Source of the DNA: Plicaturopsis crispa FD-325 SS-3
Lineage: Eukaryota > Basidiomycota > Agaricomycetes > Amylocorticiales > Amylocorticiaceae
Length of the DNA: 64,000 nucleotides
Assembly: GCA_000827205.1 (NCBI GenBank)
Contig: KN832556.1
Span: forward strand, 1,080,120 to 1,144,119
Direction of reading: 5' to 3'
Both the position numbers and the translations under genes were made by a program. The notes under the pieces are model-generated. The model saw only the letters and a list, made by a program, of their open reading frames with translations. It had not been told where the DNA came from and searched no databases. Below, one piece after another: positions 45,281 through 55,720 of the stretch. How positions within the stretch are numbered: the first letter of the stretch is position 1; the number at the start of each line of letters is the position of its first letter.

Positions 45281-46595
45281 TCAACCCTCGGAATCCAAAG
45301 AAATCTCATCATCGCTCACTAGCCGCCGCCGCATGTCCCATTTGAGCAGGTACTGCCGCGCGCGCTCGCCAAAGACATCGCAGCCGTCGAAGAAATCTTT
45401 GGGTATCAGGTCCTTCCGCGCGTCCCACGGCTTCACGTCGACGAGCGTACAGCGATCGAGGCACACGAGAATCATCCCGAAGGAATACGCGTCTGCTAGC
45501 AGCGGATCCGTGCACTCGCCGCGCAGGATCTCCGGTGCGGAGAACGGCCGCGTGCCCGGGTGGATCTGCTCGACCTGCTGGAGCTGCGGGCGCTTGATTA
45601 CGGATGAATTATTTGGGGCGGCAAGGGAGGCGAAGGGGTCAACGGGCTCGGCGTCTGGCGAGGTATAGCTCGAATACGCGGAAACGGACCGCCCGAAGTC
45701 GAGTAATTTTATGGTATCGGAACCGTGCGTAACCTGTACGTTGAGCAATGACAAGTCGCCGTGGCTCAGGCCGTACGAATGCAGGTGCGTCAGGCCCGCA
45801 AGTAGTTGGTTGTGGTAGTCAATTTTCTTCGCGCGCGTCAGTGCCGGCACCTCTTTCACGACATCGTACAGCGTGCGGCCCTCGACGAACTCGAGCACCA
45901 TGCCGACGTTCTCGAGACATCCGAGAAAAGCCGCGATATTCCGATGTCGCGGGAGGGTCGTATATACGCGCAGCTCGGCGAGGAACTGTGTTGTGACGTC
46001 GACGGCATTGCTCTGCATCTCGCCGTTGATCTCGAGCTGGACAACGTCCGGCTTTTTGACCACACATTTAAAGAGCTCAGACGCAGATCCCTGCGCGCAC
46101 GGTGCAAGGTTCATGGTAGGATTTGGAGGCGCTGCGTATGCAGTTGGGGTTGGAAATGAGAATATAGACGTTGGATGGCGAGGAGGATTGTAGATCGGAG
46201 GCGACGGTGGTGGCGTCGGTGCTCGGAGATGTGCGAGGGATTGGTGTGTTGGGGGATGCGGGTAATGAGATACAGCTGTTTCCTCGGACGAGGCAAAAGA
46301 ATTCGCGGAAGTGTTGATGTTCTCTTCCTCCTCGTCCATCTCGACTGTTCGGGGTTAGCGGTACGGCGTAAAGCAGCACCCAAGGGCATGACGTACCCAT
46401 CCACCAGTTTTTCTTTGAGGTCAACGTGACACGTTTAACGTGCATTGCTGCTGCGTTAGATTGCGCGCGCGGTGGAGGCGCTGGGCGCGGGGTAATGCTC
46501 CCTGTCATGATCGGTGTACCAGGTGCAGGTGTGTCTATTGGCGATGTTGCCATCGAGGCAGATGCTGATCCACGACGATACGGCGGATGATGCAT
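45281..46595 (-). CDS. Protein kinase-like protein with weak N-lobe motifs
   Basis: ATG 46595 gives MHHPPYRRGSASASMATSPIDTPAPGTP, a Ser/Pro/Thr-rich tail, and an intron after NWWMG. The kinase fold follows. The expected Gly loop is reduced to GSASELFKCVVKK, with VVKK the likely ATP-binding Lys. The alpha-C glutamate lies in FLAELRVYTTLPRHRNIAAFLG. The hinge is GMVLEFVEGRTLYDVV. The catalytic loop is LSHGDLSLLNV (HGD instead of HRD). The metal-binding motif is IKLLDFGRS, then GTRPFSAPEIL (APE) and DAYSFGMILVCL. The C-terminus is RQYLLKWDMRRRLVSDDEISLDSEG, TGA 45281-45283. It is a member of the loosely defined fungal kinases with an HGDL loop; the target is unknown. Confidence 0.8.
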
Positions 46596-46955
46596 GGCCT
46601 GTGAGGAATCTGGTAGACAAACTATGTTAGTTTCAATGAAAATGGGAGCAAGGAGCAGCAGCAACTTGAAGCGCGCCGCGTTCCACTGCTATCGACTTTG
46701 AATTAACCCCTATCTGTCTTGGACGTTTCCCCGCTTGCGCCAGCAACTTGGCGCGAATTTGCCTAGCATTTAGTGTGCCCTTCAGCTATAGTTTACGCCC
46801 TGAGATACGAGGGCATGTCGAGGTAAGTCTGTGCGTAGTTTGCTGAACGAAAGGAAAGGCCTGAGCCAATTGCAACCTGGGGCGAACGCTTTCCAGTGGT
46901 TTGCAGCTCGGCGCGTCGGATCGGAAACCGGAAATCCGTCCACCGGTGCATTTTC
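46596..46955. promoter_or_regulatory. Upstream region of the kinase, up to the transposon edge
   Basis: 360 bp, including the kinase 5' flank. The left copy of the transposon's target-site duplication, GCATTTTC, sits at 46948-46955. Before insertion this stretch would have been joined directly to the NKAP upstream region at 53091, making an ordinary divergent promoter of about 490 bp. Confidence 0.45.
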
Positions 46956-47050
46956 GAGAACATCAGAGCGACTGGGGCGGACGTTCGGCGGACTCGTTCG
47001 GCGGACGTTCGTCGAACTGGTGCCTGGGTGGCCTGTCACCACGTGGTGAC
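46956..47050 (+). repeat. Left terminal/subterminal inverted repeat of the transposon
   Basis: It begins GAGAACATCAGAGCGACTGG. It contains CGGACGTTCG twice (46978 and 47002 regions) and ends with a perfect 16-bp palindrome, GTCACCACGTGGTGAC, at 47035-47050. The outermost part pairs with the inverted right end. Confidence 0.8.
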
Positions 47051-47277
47051 AACAATAGAGCGCAGAACTCCGCGGCCGGCTTGTCCATTGTCCTCCTCGT
47101 TCATTGTTCTCCTCGATCGTCACGTAGCCGCAGCTCAAGATCAAGTACCTGCATCTTGAGCAGGAGGCGGTATGTCTCACTTACCGCCTCGTATTAACAA
47201 TTACAGCCCACCAATATGTAAATACTCGCCGAATATACCTCTTCTCCAATATTCCCTGCGGCGTCACTGCACGGCTC

Positions 47278-49680
47278 ATGGATTTCAATGCCTTACTGGA
47301 GGCACTCAACGCCTACCCTCCTCTTCGCTCTGCTGTTGATTACGATGCCCTGACTATGTATATGGATTTAGTCCGTCTTCTCAAACCCACCCTCACCCTG
47401 ATCAAGCCATCGTATCAAGAAGGGCCTCCCGACGCGCTTCCTGTGGGAGTGCACGACTTTCTGCGAGTTTCCATTGGTGTTGAGGACGAGACCGCAAAGC
47501 TTATGTGGATTGCATTCCGTGACTTTGCATGGCGCACGAACTCTTCAGAGGATGAGGAACGCGTATGGCGTGCTAGTGCTCGCGTGAAGTACATGCGCGT
47601 ATTTCTTGAGAATGGGCTAAGCCGCGGTGTCGGTAAGTCGTGTGCTTAACATTGGTCGTATCATGCTGACATATGCGAGTTATAAGGTATCTACGATGTT
47701 GGACCACCCACCCGCATCTGCCTTGACCCTGCGTGCCGCCAGCAGGTCCGGGTGAACCCAGATTGGCTTCGAGAACGTGAACTCGTCGAGCCGCTCTCGC
47801 ACCCGATTACGGTCTTCACAGCCGACTTTGGTGCCATCCCGAGCTTCACTACGTCAATGTACTGCCGCGGTAAGTGCTTATTTCAGTTTCTTGTGTCTCC
47901 CGTCCTTATCTGTGCTATCTAATACCAGGGTGTCACTCGCGTTACCACCCCAATTACTACGTTCACATAGGTGCTACACGTCGCACATATTACTCCCGCG
48001 AGATCCTTGAGCGGTGTGAATTTTTGCACGTTGCCAAGCATCATTTCTTCAGTGTAAACCTGTGTGAATTGATCACAAACATGCTCGGGACCTGGTGAGT
48101 TCGGCATTGCTTCGAGACATCTATATATGTACTAATGATTTCGAACAGTACCTCCGCGTCAAATATCGTGCGCGTTTATAGTGAAGGGATAGGGAATACA
48201 TCTTTTCGCGATGCGCTTCCCGCCTCACCAAGCACCAGCTTGCAGCTCACCGTTCAGCTTGCCCTGGATGCCTTCTTCCTTAATGCACTTCTGCACGATC
48301 ATGCAGAGCAAGGGACCGTCCTAGAGCTTCCCCACGATGCGGCTTCGCAAGCGCTGCGTCTTCAGCCCGCCCTACAAGCCAGGAATGCTCGCATGGCTGG
48401 ACCTGGCCAGGAGGAATGGAGCCATGCGTGCGACAGTTGCTGCTGGGTATACACGGATAATAACGGAGTATTGCGTGAGTTTTTCCGCGTGTTCCACGTT
48501 CTCAACCGTCTGATGAATCTCATTGTATTTTAGAGTATCTCCGATCGACCGTCACCGACGGCGTTACCTTAGGGCATCCGTGCTGCGGTGTGCAAGACTG
48601 TACTACCCCCCTCGCCTCCGTCAATGATCATTTTTGCCCCAACCACCGTGACCGCCTCCGTGTTTGTGTCGTCACAAGCTGCGAGGCTCGTGTAGAGCCA
48701 GGGTTTCGTACCTGTCCCGACCCGAGTCATCGAGCGCTTGAGCTCTACCATTACGAGCAGGGAAAATCGATGTTCCAGCTGAAGCGCCGTCATGAGCGCA
48801 CGAAAGCCCTCCGACTACATGATCCTCTGCCCACGGTATCCCAGCCACTGCCGAACCGCTTACCAAGTTACAACGAGCTTCGTGACGAGCTTCATGCCAG
48901 TCCGCTCGATCTACGCCCTGCGGAGACCAACAATGAATCAATCAATCAAGAAGCGGATGGCGAAGACGGTACTGGTATCGACGACGACGAGCTTCTCGTT
49001 GACGCCGACGGCATCTGCGACGGCAAGCCCGAGGCAGGAAACGAGAAAGTCCGTGCACGTTTTGGTCGTCGTCGCACACACAACGAGGAGCTCTGCGTTG
49101 GCTCCTGTGGAATGGTTCTCGGGCGCGGCACGTTCTTTGGTTCAGAAGCCCCGAATGGTGTTCGAGTAAGTGGAATTTTCCCATGTTGTTGTGCTGCTAA
49201 ACTGATGCTCTGATCCAGACCTTTTGGAAGCGCTTATTCCCTACGAAAGAGTCCCTCCCAGGCGTCCTGTGGTACGACAATAACTGCCAGATAATCAAGA
49301 TGCTCAACAATGATCCGCCGGATGAACGCGAGTATTTCGGTAATGTAGCACTGCCGGTCGACGTCTTCCACTTCAAGTGCAAGCACAAAGAGAGCGATGA
49401 AGTGTGCGGGCTTTACTGCAATCCATACAATTGGCAGGAGCTACGCACTGAAGACGACAAGGCATGGCGCTTCAACTCATCTGCAGCTGAGCAGACGAAC
49501 GCATGGTTTGGAGGGTTCTCTTCTATCGTTCGGGAGATGCAGGTCGCACGGTACAATTTTTTTCTCGATGAAATGATCAAGCGCAGGAATAGACTGATAA
49601 AGAAGGATCTCGAGCGGCGAGGAAAGGCACCGTGGAATATACCTAGGGACAGTTTGCTGCGTAGTTGTACGATCACGTAG
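47278..49680 (+). CDS. KDZ transposase (CxC5/CxC6 cysteine-cluster type)
   Basis: The transposase is assembled from six exons, each junction keeping frame: RGV-G-IYDVGPP, YCR-GCHSRYH, GTC-TSASN, VLQ-YLRSTV and GVR-TFWKR. The N-terminal half has Cys clusters (ICLDPACRQQ, CRGCHSRYHPNYYV, CDSCCWVY, CCGVQDC, CPNHRDRLRVCVV) of the kind called CxC5/CxC6 in KDZ transposases. The catalytic half has GICDGKPEAGNEKVRARFGRRRTHNEELCVGSCG, then LPGVLWYDNNCQIIKML, then FHFKCKHKESDEVCGLYCNPYNW, and FNSSAAEQTNAWFGGFSSIVREMQVARYNFFLDEMI. I infer Asp in CDGK, Asp in YDNNC and Glu in AEQTN as the RNase H-fold acidic triad. About 700 residues, no internal stop. It ends SLLRSCTIT and TAG 49678-49680. Confidence 0.87.
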
Positions 49681-49753
49681 ATAGAAATCAATTGATTCGT
49701 TGCTTGCGCTCATTAGATGTATTGCGCTTCGATGAATACATGCTCAGTAGATA

Positions 49754-52700
49754 CTAGTCGTCAATCTCAAGGATAAGTTTACCATCTATAACCGTTTCTG
49801 TGAACCTTGTTTCCGTGCGGACCAACTGCCGTTCAGCTTCCAGCTCATCAGTTTCCTCCTTGACTCCGTCAGCGCCGCCTTCCCGCTCCTTGAACCACAA
49901 GTTGAAGCCCGCCTGACTGCCTGATGCCTCATACTCATCAAAAGCGGCCAGGTTACGGGCAACAGTATCCGCAATCAAGCGTTGAACAGCCTGCACCGAA
50001 TCGCTGTCTGCGCCCGGATGCAGAACCCTTCCAAACTTGCTGCTCTTCACCAGGATGTTAGCGGCCTTCGTCGGATCAACAGGAAGATCACCCTGGATGA
50101 GCAGTAGCAGCGTTTCCGGAAGCAAGAACTCGCGGATGAGAGTCGCCCAAGGAACCGGTTTGAAGGGCGTCAAGTCGAAGCCACCGTCGGGGAATAGATA
50201 CGTGAGTGTGAGCCACACAATCTGGTACCCCTCGATCCCGTAGCTGAGTCGTGACGTGGTTAGTACAATATACACCGGAATGAGCATGACCACTCACTAT
50301 CCAGCTGAGTTTCCTGTGAATGAACGAAACGTGCCGTCAAGTCTATCAGCGCGACTCGGTCCCGGTGCGTACCGCGCCTTGCAAGCCTTGAAGTATAGGC
50401 TTTCATTGGGACGGTGTAGTACAGCGATAAGGACCTCCTCGAGAGTGCAAATGCGATTGAAGAGGGCGGTGAAATCAGGATCGAATGGCCATTCTTCGAG
50501 CCGGGCAGTTGGGAGGTCGTCGCGTTCCATATCATGGCGCTGGCAGAAATCGTGATGGACAACATAGTTGTCGACCGCGTAGTGACCGGAGTTGTGTATA
50601 TTGGGATCCAACCAGGTCCGTGGCGACGCCAGTAGATTGGCACGCATCTTCGTGAGGTCATCAGAAAGTGTGTCCGGGAGGAGCTCGTCGCAAAAGGGGC
50701 ACAGCTTAGTTGTGTCGTCGTCAAGATCATCAGACTCGGAGGCGCGGCCTTTGCCAGATGAGCGAGTCTCCGAAGACCTGGTGAATGCGTCCTGAATGTC
50801 GGGTAGGTCCTCGTCGTCAAAATCCTCGTCCAAATTGTCGGTCGGGCGCGCAGCCGGCAGAGCAAATTCGGAGTTCTTCTTCGCCCAGTTGCTGTATGCG
50901 GCTGCGAAGAACGTCCACGGCGTCGAGCTTGCACGAGTATAATGTTGCTTGATATCGTCCGGGGTGTTTTTCCAGTTGCGCCGGTGCTCGTAGAAAGTTG
51001 TCCGTGTCCAGTCCGAGTGTGTGAAGACCTTCTCAAAAACGTCCCGAAGTAGTAGCTTAGGGTCAGCCAAGCACCGCGTCACGATCGTGTCCAGTCCTGC
51101 GATAATCTCGCCGCACGAATAATCCGATGGCCATCGTCTTCGCTTTTCCGCCGGGAAAGACGCAGTCGAAGCTAACCGGGTCGCCTGAGTCAGATCCGGG
51201 AATGGTGTCTGGGGCCGTCGAGGGAGCGGCGCAATGGCGCGCGCTTTTCCAGCAGCCTTAGAAGCCGGCCTAGGGGAAGGGGGAGGTGTGTCGTCGATCT
51301 CGATGATGCGCGTGTCGTTCCGGGCGGCGGACTGAGGGGCGGTGGATGTCGTGTCCCGACGTGGCGCTTTCGGAGGCGAAACAAGAACTTGGGCGGCCCG
51401 CTTCCCAAGGGCAAGAGGACGCGCCGCCAGAAGCTTTAGCTGGTCCTTGATTCCCGGACAATCTTCGTCGTTAGGGGGGCGTTGCTTAAGGTCCCTCCGG
51501 AGTCGAAGGACGGCGCGCTGTCCCCTCTCGAGGAAGCGCAGAATTGCGGTAGACAAAACCTTGGTCTTCCACTCGCCTTCCCACACGTCAACGAGAGATG
51601 TATCCTCTAACGTGAAGATATCGATGAGCGCAGCCACGGTCCGTAGTCGCAGTGTTGGAAAGGTGTCGCAGGGATGTTCGAGGACAAACGGCTCCAAGCC
51701 ATGCTACATAAAAAGGATGAATACCTGCACATCCTGATGGATTGTAACAGCGACACGTACCTCGTGATATACCACAAGATTAACCATACGCTTCTCGAGT
51801 TCGTCGATCTCTTGGCGCTTCGCCTTCAGTGTGACCGTCGAGTCTCGTCTTGCTTGGGCATCATTGTAAGGCTCTAGCCAGTCCGGATGTAAAGGCTGCG
51901 CCAATGGCGCCCGACGTTGCGAGGCCTCCGCCGTGACCGGCTGCGGGCGTGCGAGCGTGCGAGGCGCAGTCCGTTGAGAGCTGTTAGGTAGCGGCTGAGA
52001 ACCATTGGAAGGTCGCTGAGAGCCGTCAGGAGGCCGTCGAGAGTTTGCGGGGATATGAGTGGCGGGTGCGGGGACATGAACGGCGGGTGCGGGGACATGA
52101 GCGGCGGGTGCGGGGATATTGAGAGCGTCGAGAAGGTTGGCCGGACGTGGTGGCTGAGCGTTTTGAACGATGGGTACGAGTGGTGCCACGGGGTCCAAGA
52201 CTCGGATCGCATCTTGTCTGTGAGTGCGACACTCGTCGCGTACAGTACCGCCGTGTCTCGCGTTGTCAGCAGCTTCGATACAGCACCTCTTACACTTCAG
52301 CTCTAGGCAAGTTTGACTTCCGCGGGTACGAGACCCCGATTTTGTCACGCAAGTAGCGACTGCACACAGTAGAGTGCCATCGGGCGCTCGTACAGGCAGT
52401 GGACGTGGAGACCGCGGACGCAGGGGGGCCATCTGAGCGGCTGCAGGGACGGGGCGGTTCAGTCGGCGTGCTTCGAGGCGGATTATGAGCTGTTCTGCGT
52501 CAGCTACGTTGTATGGACCAGCGTAGCATGTTGTCCAGTTGCAGCGCTTGCACTGCGCGGTCATGAACTAATTAGTTTGTGTGATGCCTCGCGATATTTC
52601 AGCTACTCACCGATTGGCAGATGCTCCCTCGTTTGTGCGCGTTTTCGGCAGTCGACCCTTGATGCACGCGTAGTCCTCCCATGTCTCCAGAGCATTCCCG

Positions 52701-52757
52701 ACATCGCTCTACACGATTGAAGTCAGGATCCTGGAGTTGGTCTTCTGCAGGAAACAT
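49754..52757 (-). CDS. Transposon accessory protein: Cys-rich N-terminus and RTC4-like C-terminal domain
   Basis: Convergent partner of the transposase inside the element. The N-terminal exons carry Cys motifs (CRECSGDMGG; CKRCNWTTCYAGPYNVADAEQLI; CLELKCKRCCIEAADN), a Pro/Ala/His heptad repeat (PAPAAHV/PAPAVHV/PAPATHI), and a coiled-coil-like KAKRQEIDELEKRMVNL. The C-terminal half has CPFCDELLPDTLSDDLTKMRANL, HHDFCQRHDMERDDLP, WPFDPDFTALFNRI and, joined across an intron, AGYYGIEGYQIVWLTLTYLF...LIREFLLPETLLLLIQGDL. That is the layout of the RTC4-like domain, named after yeast restriction of telomere capping 4. Introns join VVYHE to HGLEPFVLEHPCD and NSAGY to YGIEGYQ in frame. The start is uncertain: ATG 52757 (MFPAEDQLQD) is used, but an upstream exon from ATG 52896 (MTLKLKALHCGKAG) is possible. 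Confidence 0.72.
52047..52119 (+). repeat. 21-bp minisatellite in the accessory gene
   Basis: Three full units and half a unit, at 52047-52067, 52068-52088, 52089-52109 and 52110-52119 (unit begins GCGGGGACATGA). On the minus strand they encode the PAPA(A/V/T)H(V/I) heptapeptide repeat. Units differ at one to three bases. Confidence 0.85.
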
Positions 52758-52989
52758 AGAGGTCGGAGCGTCGAGACTTGAGAGGGTTGGTTTGGCAGCG
52801 CTAACATAGCTGGATTTGCTTGCAAGATATACTACATACCGCTTTGCCTTTACCTCCTGCTTTGCCACAGTGTAACGCTTTGAGTTTTAAGGTCATTGTT
52901 GAGTGTCCAAGATAGTAGAATTAATAGATCTAGCCGTGTAGATGCGAAGGGTGGCCCCGACACGCCAAAGGGTCGTACCAGTCACGGGA

Positions 52990-53082
52990 GCATGCTCTAG
53001 CCGGTGGCGCCAGGGTGGCACCGTCCGTTCGTCGTCCGGCGAACGGCGGACGAACTCGGTCCCCGGTGGATCTGATATTCTG
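52990..53082 (-). repeat. Right terminal/subterminal inverted repeat of the transposon
   Basis: On the minus strand it starts CAGAATATCAGATCCACCGG at 53082 and continues through TTCG/CGGACG-rich DNA that mirrors the left end. It also contains internal inverted repeats, for example around 53027-53055 (GTTCGTC...GGACGAAC). Confidence 0.78.
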
Positions 53083-53222
53083 GCATTTTCGCTGCAACTG
53101 CTCTACCACAAACTCACCACCAATATCTGCAGTTTTGGACGCCCTGCCGCCTCTTTCTTTTGAAAACGCGATAGACAGGAACATATCAAGTGAATAAGGC
53201 TGCTGCTTTATCGACCAACGCT

Positions 53223-54655
53223 ATGGCAACAGTCCACCCATCGCGCATGGGCCTTGTCCCCGCCTCCGCCCCGCCCAAGGATGCCTACCCCGAGCGCCGT
53301 GGCCGGTCACCGTCACCCACATCCAGTCGGCGTAAAGACTATGATCGCAGCAGGGAGCGCGACAGAGATTACCGGAGAGACCACCGTAGTGGAGAGAGGG
53401 ACCGCCGTAATGGTGACCGGGACGGAGACAGAGGTGACCGCCGTCGAGCGAGTCCGGATTATCAGGACTACAGTCGACCGCCGCCCCCTCCTCGTGAGAG
53501 TGCAGCGGCGCCTTGGAGGCAGGAGGAGAACATGTACCCGAACCGCAGGGAAGGCGGAGGCCGTGACAGACCTCGTGAAGGATATGGGGGTGGAGGTGGA
53601 GGCGGTGGGTCTGACTTTATGGAGAGGTGGGGTTTTGCGCATTTCGTGACATTCCTACTGAGTTTAACCTCGCATATCTTGCAGCCGACGGCTACAAAGG
53701 GAATCCATGACCGTTGATATATGGCCGCCATCACCAAAGGCGCCCTCACGAGCATTGTATGTACTCTTGTTCGGTCCACGTCTACGCATAGTAACTCATT
53801 TGTTTTTCGCATTGCAGGTCGCCTGCACGTGGCTCCAAATCTCACAAAAAGAAGAAACGCGCTCGCTCTGCGTCGTCTAGCGACATATCGTCCTCAGATG
53901 ACGATCGTCACCGGCGTAAGGAGAAGAAGAAGGCGCGCAAAGAGCGGGATAGAGAGGGCCGGCGCGACAAAAAGGAACACAGGAGACACAAACACCGGCA
54001 TGATGATGACAGTGAGGACGAGAAGGATCGAGGCAGAAGCAGAAAGAGTCGAAGCAAGAGCAAGGGCAAGGAGGTGCGCAAACGCAGCGCGAGCCGGAGC
54101 CCAACGAAAAGTCCTTCTCGACCGGCACACGCAGACGAGGAAGATGAATGGGTCGAGAAACCCTCCACCGCTATCGCACCCGTCCCTGCAAGCTCCGCGA
54201 AAGACGACAGTGCATTAATGCCCCCGCCGCGCAACCCTCCCGCCGGAGACGATGACTCCGACGAGGAGGTCGGGCCGCAGCCGCTCCACAAGATATCGAA
54301 GAAGACCGACGAGCGCGCATACGGAGGTGCACTCCTCCGCGGCGAGGGCAGCGCAATGGCCGCTTTCCTGCAGGACGGCACTGACTCGCGTATTCCCCGC
54401 CGTGGTGAAATCGGTCTGACGTCCGACGAGATTGCGACGTACGAGGCGGTCGGGTACGTGATGAGCGGGAGTAGGCATAGGCGCATGAACGCTGTGCGGA
54501 TGCGGAAGGAGAACCAGGTCATTAGCGCGGAGGAGAAACGGGGTATCTTGAAGCTGCAGAAAGAGGAGAGGGAGAGGAGAGAGGCAATCTTGAGGGAGGA
54601 GTTCAGCGAGCTAGTTAGCGAGAGGTTGAAGGGGACGGAACCGAAGGGTCAGTGA
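53223..54655 (+). CDS. NKAP-like nuclear protein (NKAP C-terminal domain)
   Basis: Nuclear protein related to animal NKAP, which associates with splicing and transcription-repression complexes. ATG 53223 gives MATVHPSRMGLVPASAPPKDAYPERRGRSP. A long Arg/Asp/Ser-rich low-complexity region follows (RDRDYRRDHRSGERDRRNGDR) and a Gly run. A short middle exon codes a basic/proline stretch, and the next exon is Lys/Arg/Ser-rich (SKSHKKKKRARSASSSD). The conserved domain is YGGALLRGEGSAMAAFLQDGTDSRIPRRGEIGLTSDEIATYEAVGYVMSGSRHRRMNAVRMRKENQVISAEEKRGILKLQKEERERRE. RIPRRGEIGL(T)S and GYVMSGSRHRRM are diagnostic. The stop TGA is at 54653-54655. Two introns. The gene's upstream region was split off from the kinase's by the transposon. 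Confidence 0.88.
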
Positions 54656-54817
54656 ACAGGACTGCCGCAGACTTGTTTACTTGTAACCTGGTATCACACA
54701 ATTCTTGTAAGTCTTACTATTAGGACGATATTCATCCAACACATGCATCATTATTTCCATGTATGCAGACGTCTGAAGGAAATAACATAGGCTCGTAAAC
54801 CGTATGGTGACAAGACC

Positions 54818-55494
54818 TCATAGCTCCTCGCGGGGCGCCTGCTTGGAGTCCAAGCCCACTAATTCGACGGAGAATACGAGCGCTGAATTGGGTGGGATGA
54901 CCGATCCGAATCCACGGGAACCTGTGTAACTTGTGTCAGATCCACGGGGACAGTGTAAGCAGGAGAGCAGCTCACCATAGGCCTTGTCTGAGGGGATCGT
55001 GAGGATACGTTTCTCGTTGAGGCACATGCCCTGGAGACCCTGTACGTTGAAACGCGCGTCAGACGTATTGCAACATTCAAGGCATGATTTTCACGCACCT
55101 CGTCCCAGCCCGAGATAACCTGGCCAACACCAACTTAATTTCGTCGTAATGTGAGGCGTGAATCAGCGTCACTATCCAACCCCGGTAGAGAACATATATA
55201 ACTGACGCGTCAGAGGCAATGGGCTGTTGCGGTCAAGGCTGGAGTCAAATTTGTTTCCATTGGCAAACAGAGTGCCGGTCTGAAATTCCAATGCATACAT
55301 CAGCATAAACGCCTTGGTGGTGCCTGCGTCTGTGCACTCACATAGTGAACCTTGATCTTGTCCCCCTTCGCAGCCTTGACTGGGCAGTCCTCAGGGAGGT
55401 AAGTCGTCTCGATCTTCAGTTCCTTGGGCGGTTCCGCGGCGAGAACACAGGCAGCCAAGAAAAGAGCGGACAGGCAATATTTGAACAGCTGCAT
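54818..55494 (-). CDS. FKBP-type peptidyl-prolyl isomerase of the ER lumen (FKBP2-like)
   Basis: Catalyses proline isomerisation during protein folding in the ER. ATG 55494 begins a signal peptide (MQLFKYCLSALFLAACVLAAEP), then LKIETTYLPEDCPVKAAKGDKIKVHY. After an intron: TGTLFANGNKFDSSLDRNSPLPL, then VGQVISGWDE, then GLQGMCLNEKRILTIPSDKAYG, then SRGFGSVIPPNSALVFSVELVGL. The active-site pattern (Y, FDSS, W, Y, F) of FKBPs is complete. The C-terminal REEL is a plausible HDEL-like retrieval signal. Four or five introns. Divergent from the eL39 gene across 226 bp. Confidence 0.92.
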
Positions 55495-55720
55495 ATTTAC
55501 GATAGTTGTCGAAGAACGAATCGAAATGCAGCAGAACGAGGAACGGAAGTTACAAGTTCTTCGATCACTGGCACTAGTTGGAGACGCGACGTGGCGCGGT
55601 AACCGGAAGGCGGAATTCGGCATGTCCTCCGAAACCGCAAATTGCCAGAACCTTATTTTTCCACTCAACGCCGCCCACCACAACACAAACCGACCCCTCC
55701 ATCGTCGTCGAAACACAAAA

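Larger units (their letters stand above)
46956..53082 (+). mobile_element. KDZ/Zisupton-class DNA transposon, complete (about 6.1 kb)
   Basis: The ends are imperfect terminal inverted repeats. The left end reads GAGAACATCAGAGCGACTGG from 46956. The right end, read on the minus strand from 53082, starts CAGAATATCAGATCCACCGG. They match at 17 of the first 22 positions, with further similarity continuing for about 60-70 bp through CGG/CCG-rich repeats. The element is flanked by a direct 8-bp duplication GCATTTTC at 46948-46955 and 53083-53090 (9 bp if the following G is counted). Inside are a transposase gene on the plus strand and a convergent accessory gene on the minus strand. Both can be spliced into open frames, so the copy may be autonomous. 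It is inserted between two head-to-head genes. Confidence 0.88.

Noticed and set aside
50260-51036. A 258-codon minus-strand frame inside the transposon accessory gene
   Set aside because: It is in another frame of the same strand as the RTC4-like exon at 50297-51697, which has clear domain motifs. This frame is a shadow.
46948-53091. Reading the 6.1 kb element as an LTR retrotransposon
   Set aside because: The ends are inverted, not direct, and both genes lack reverse transcriptase or integrase motifs. The transposase is of KDZ type.
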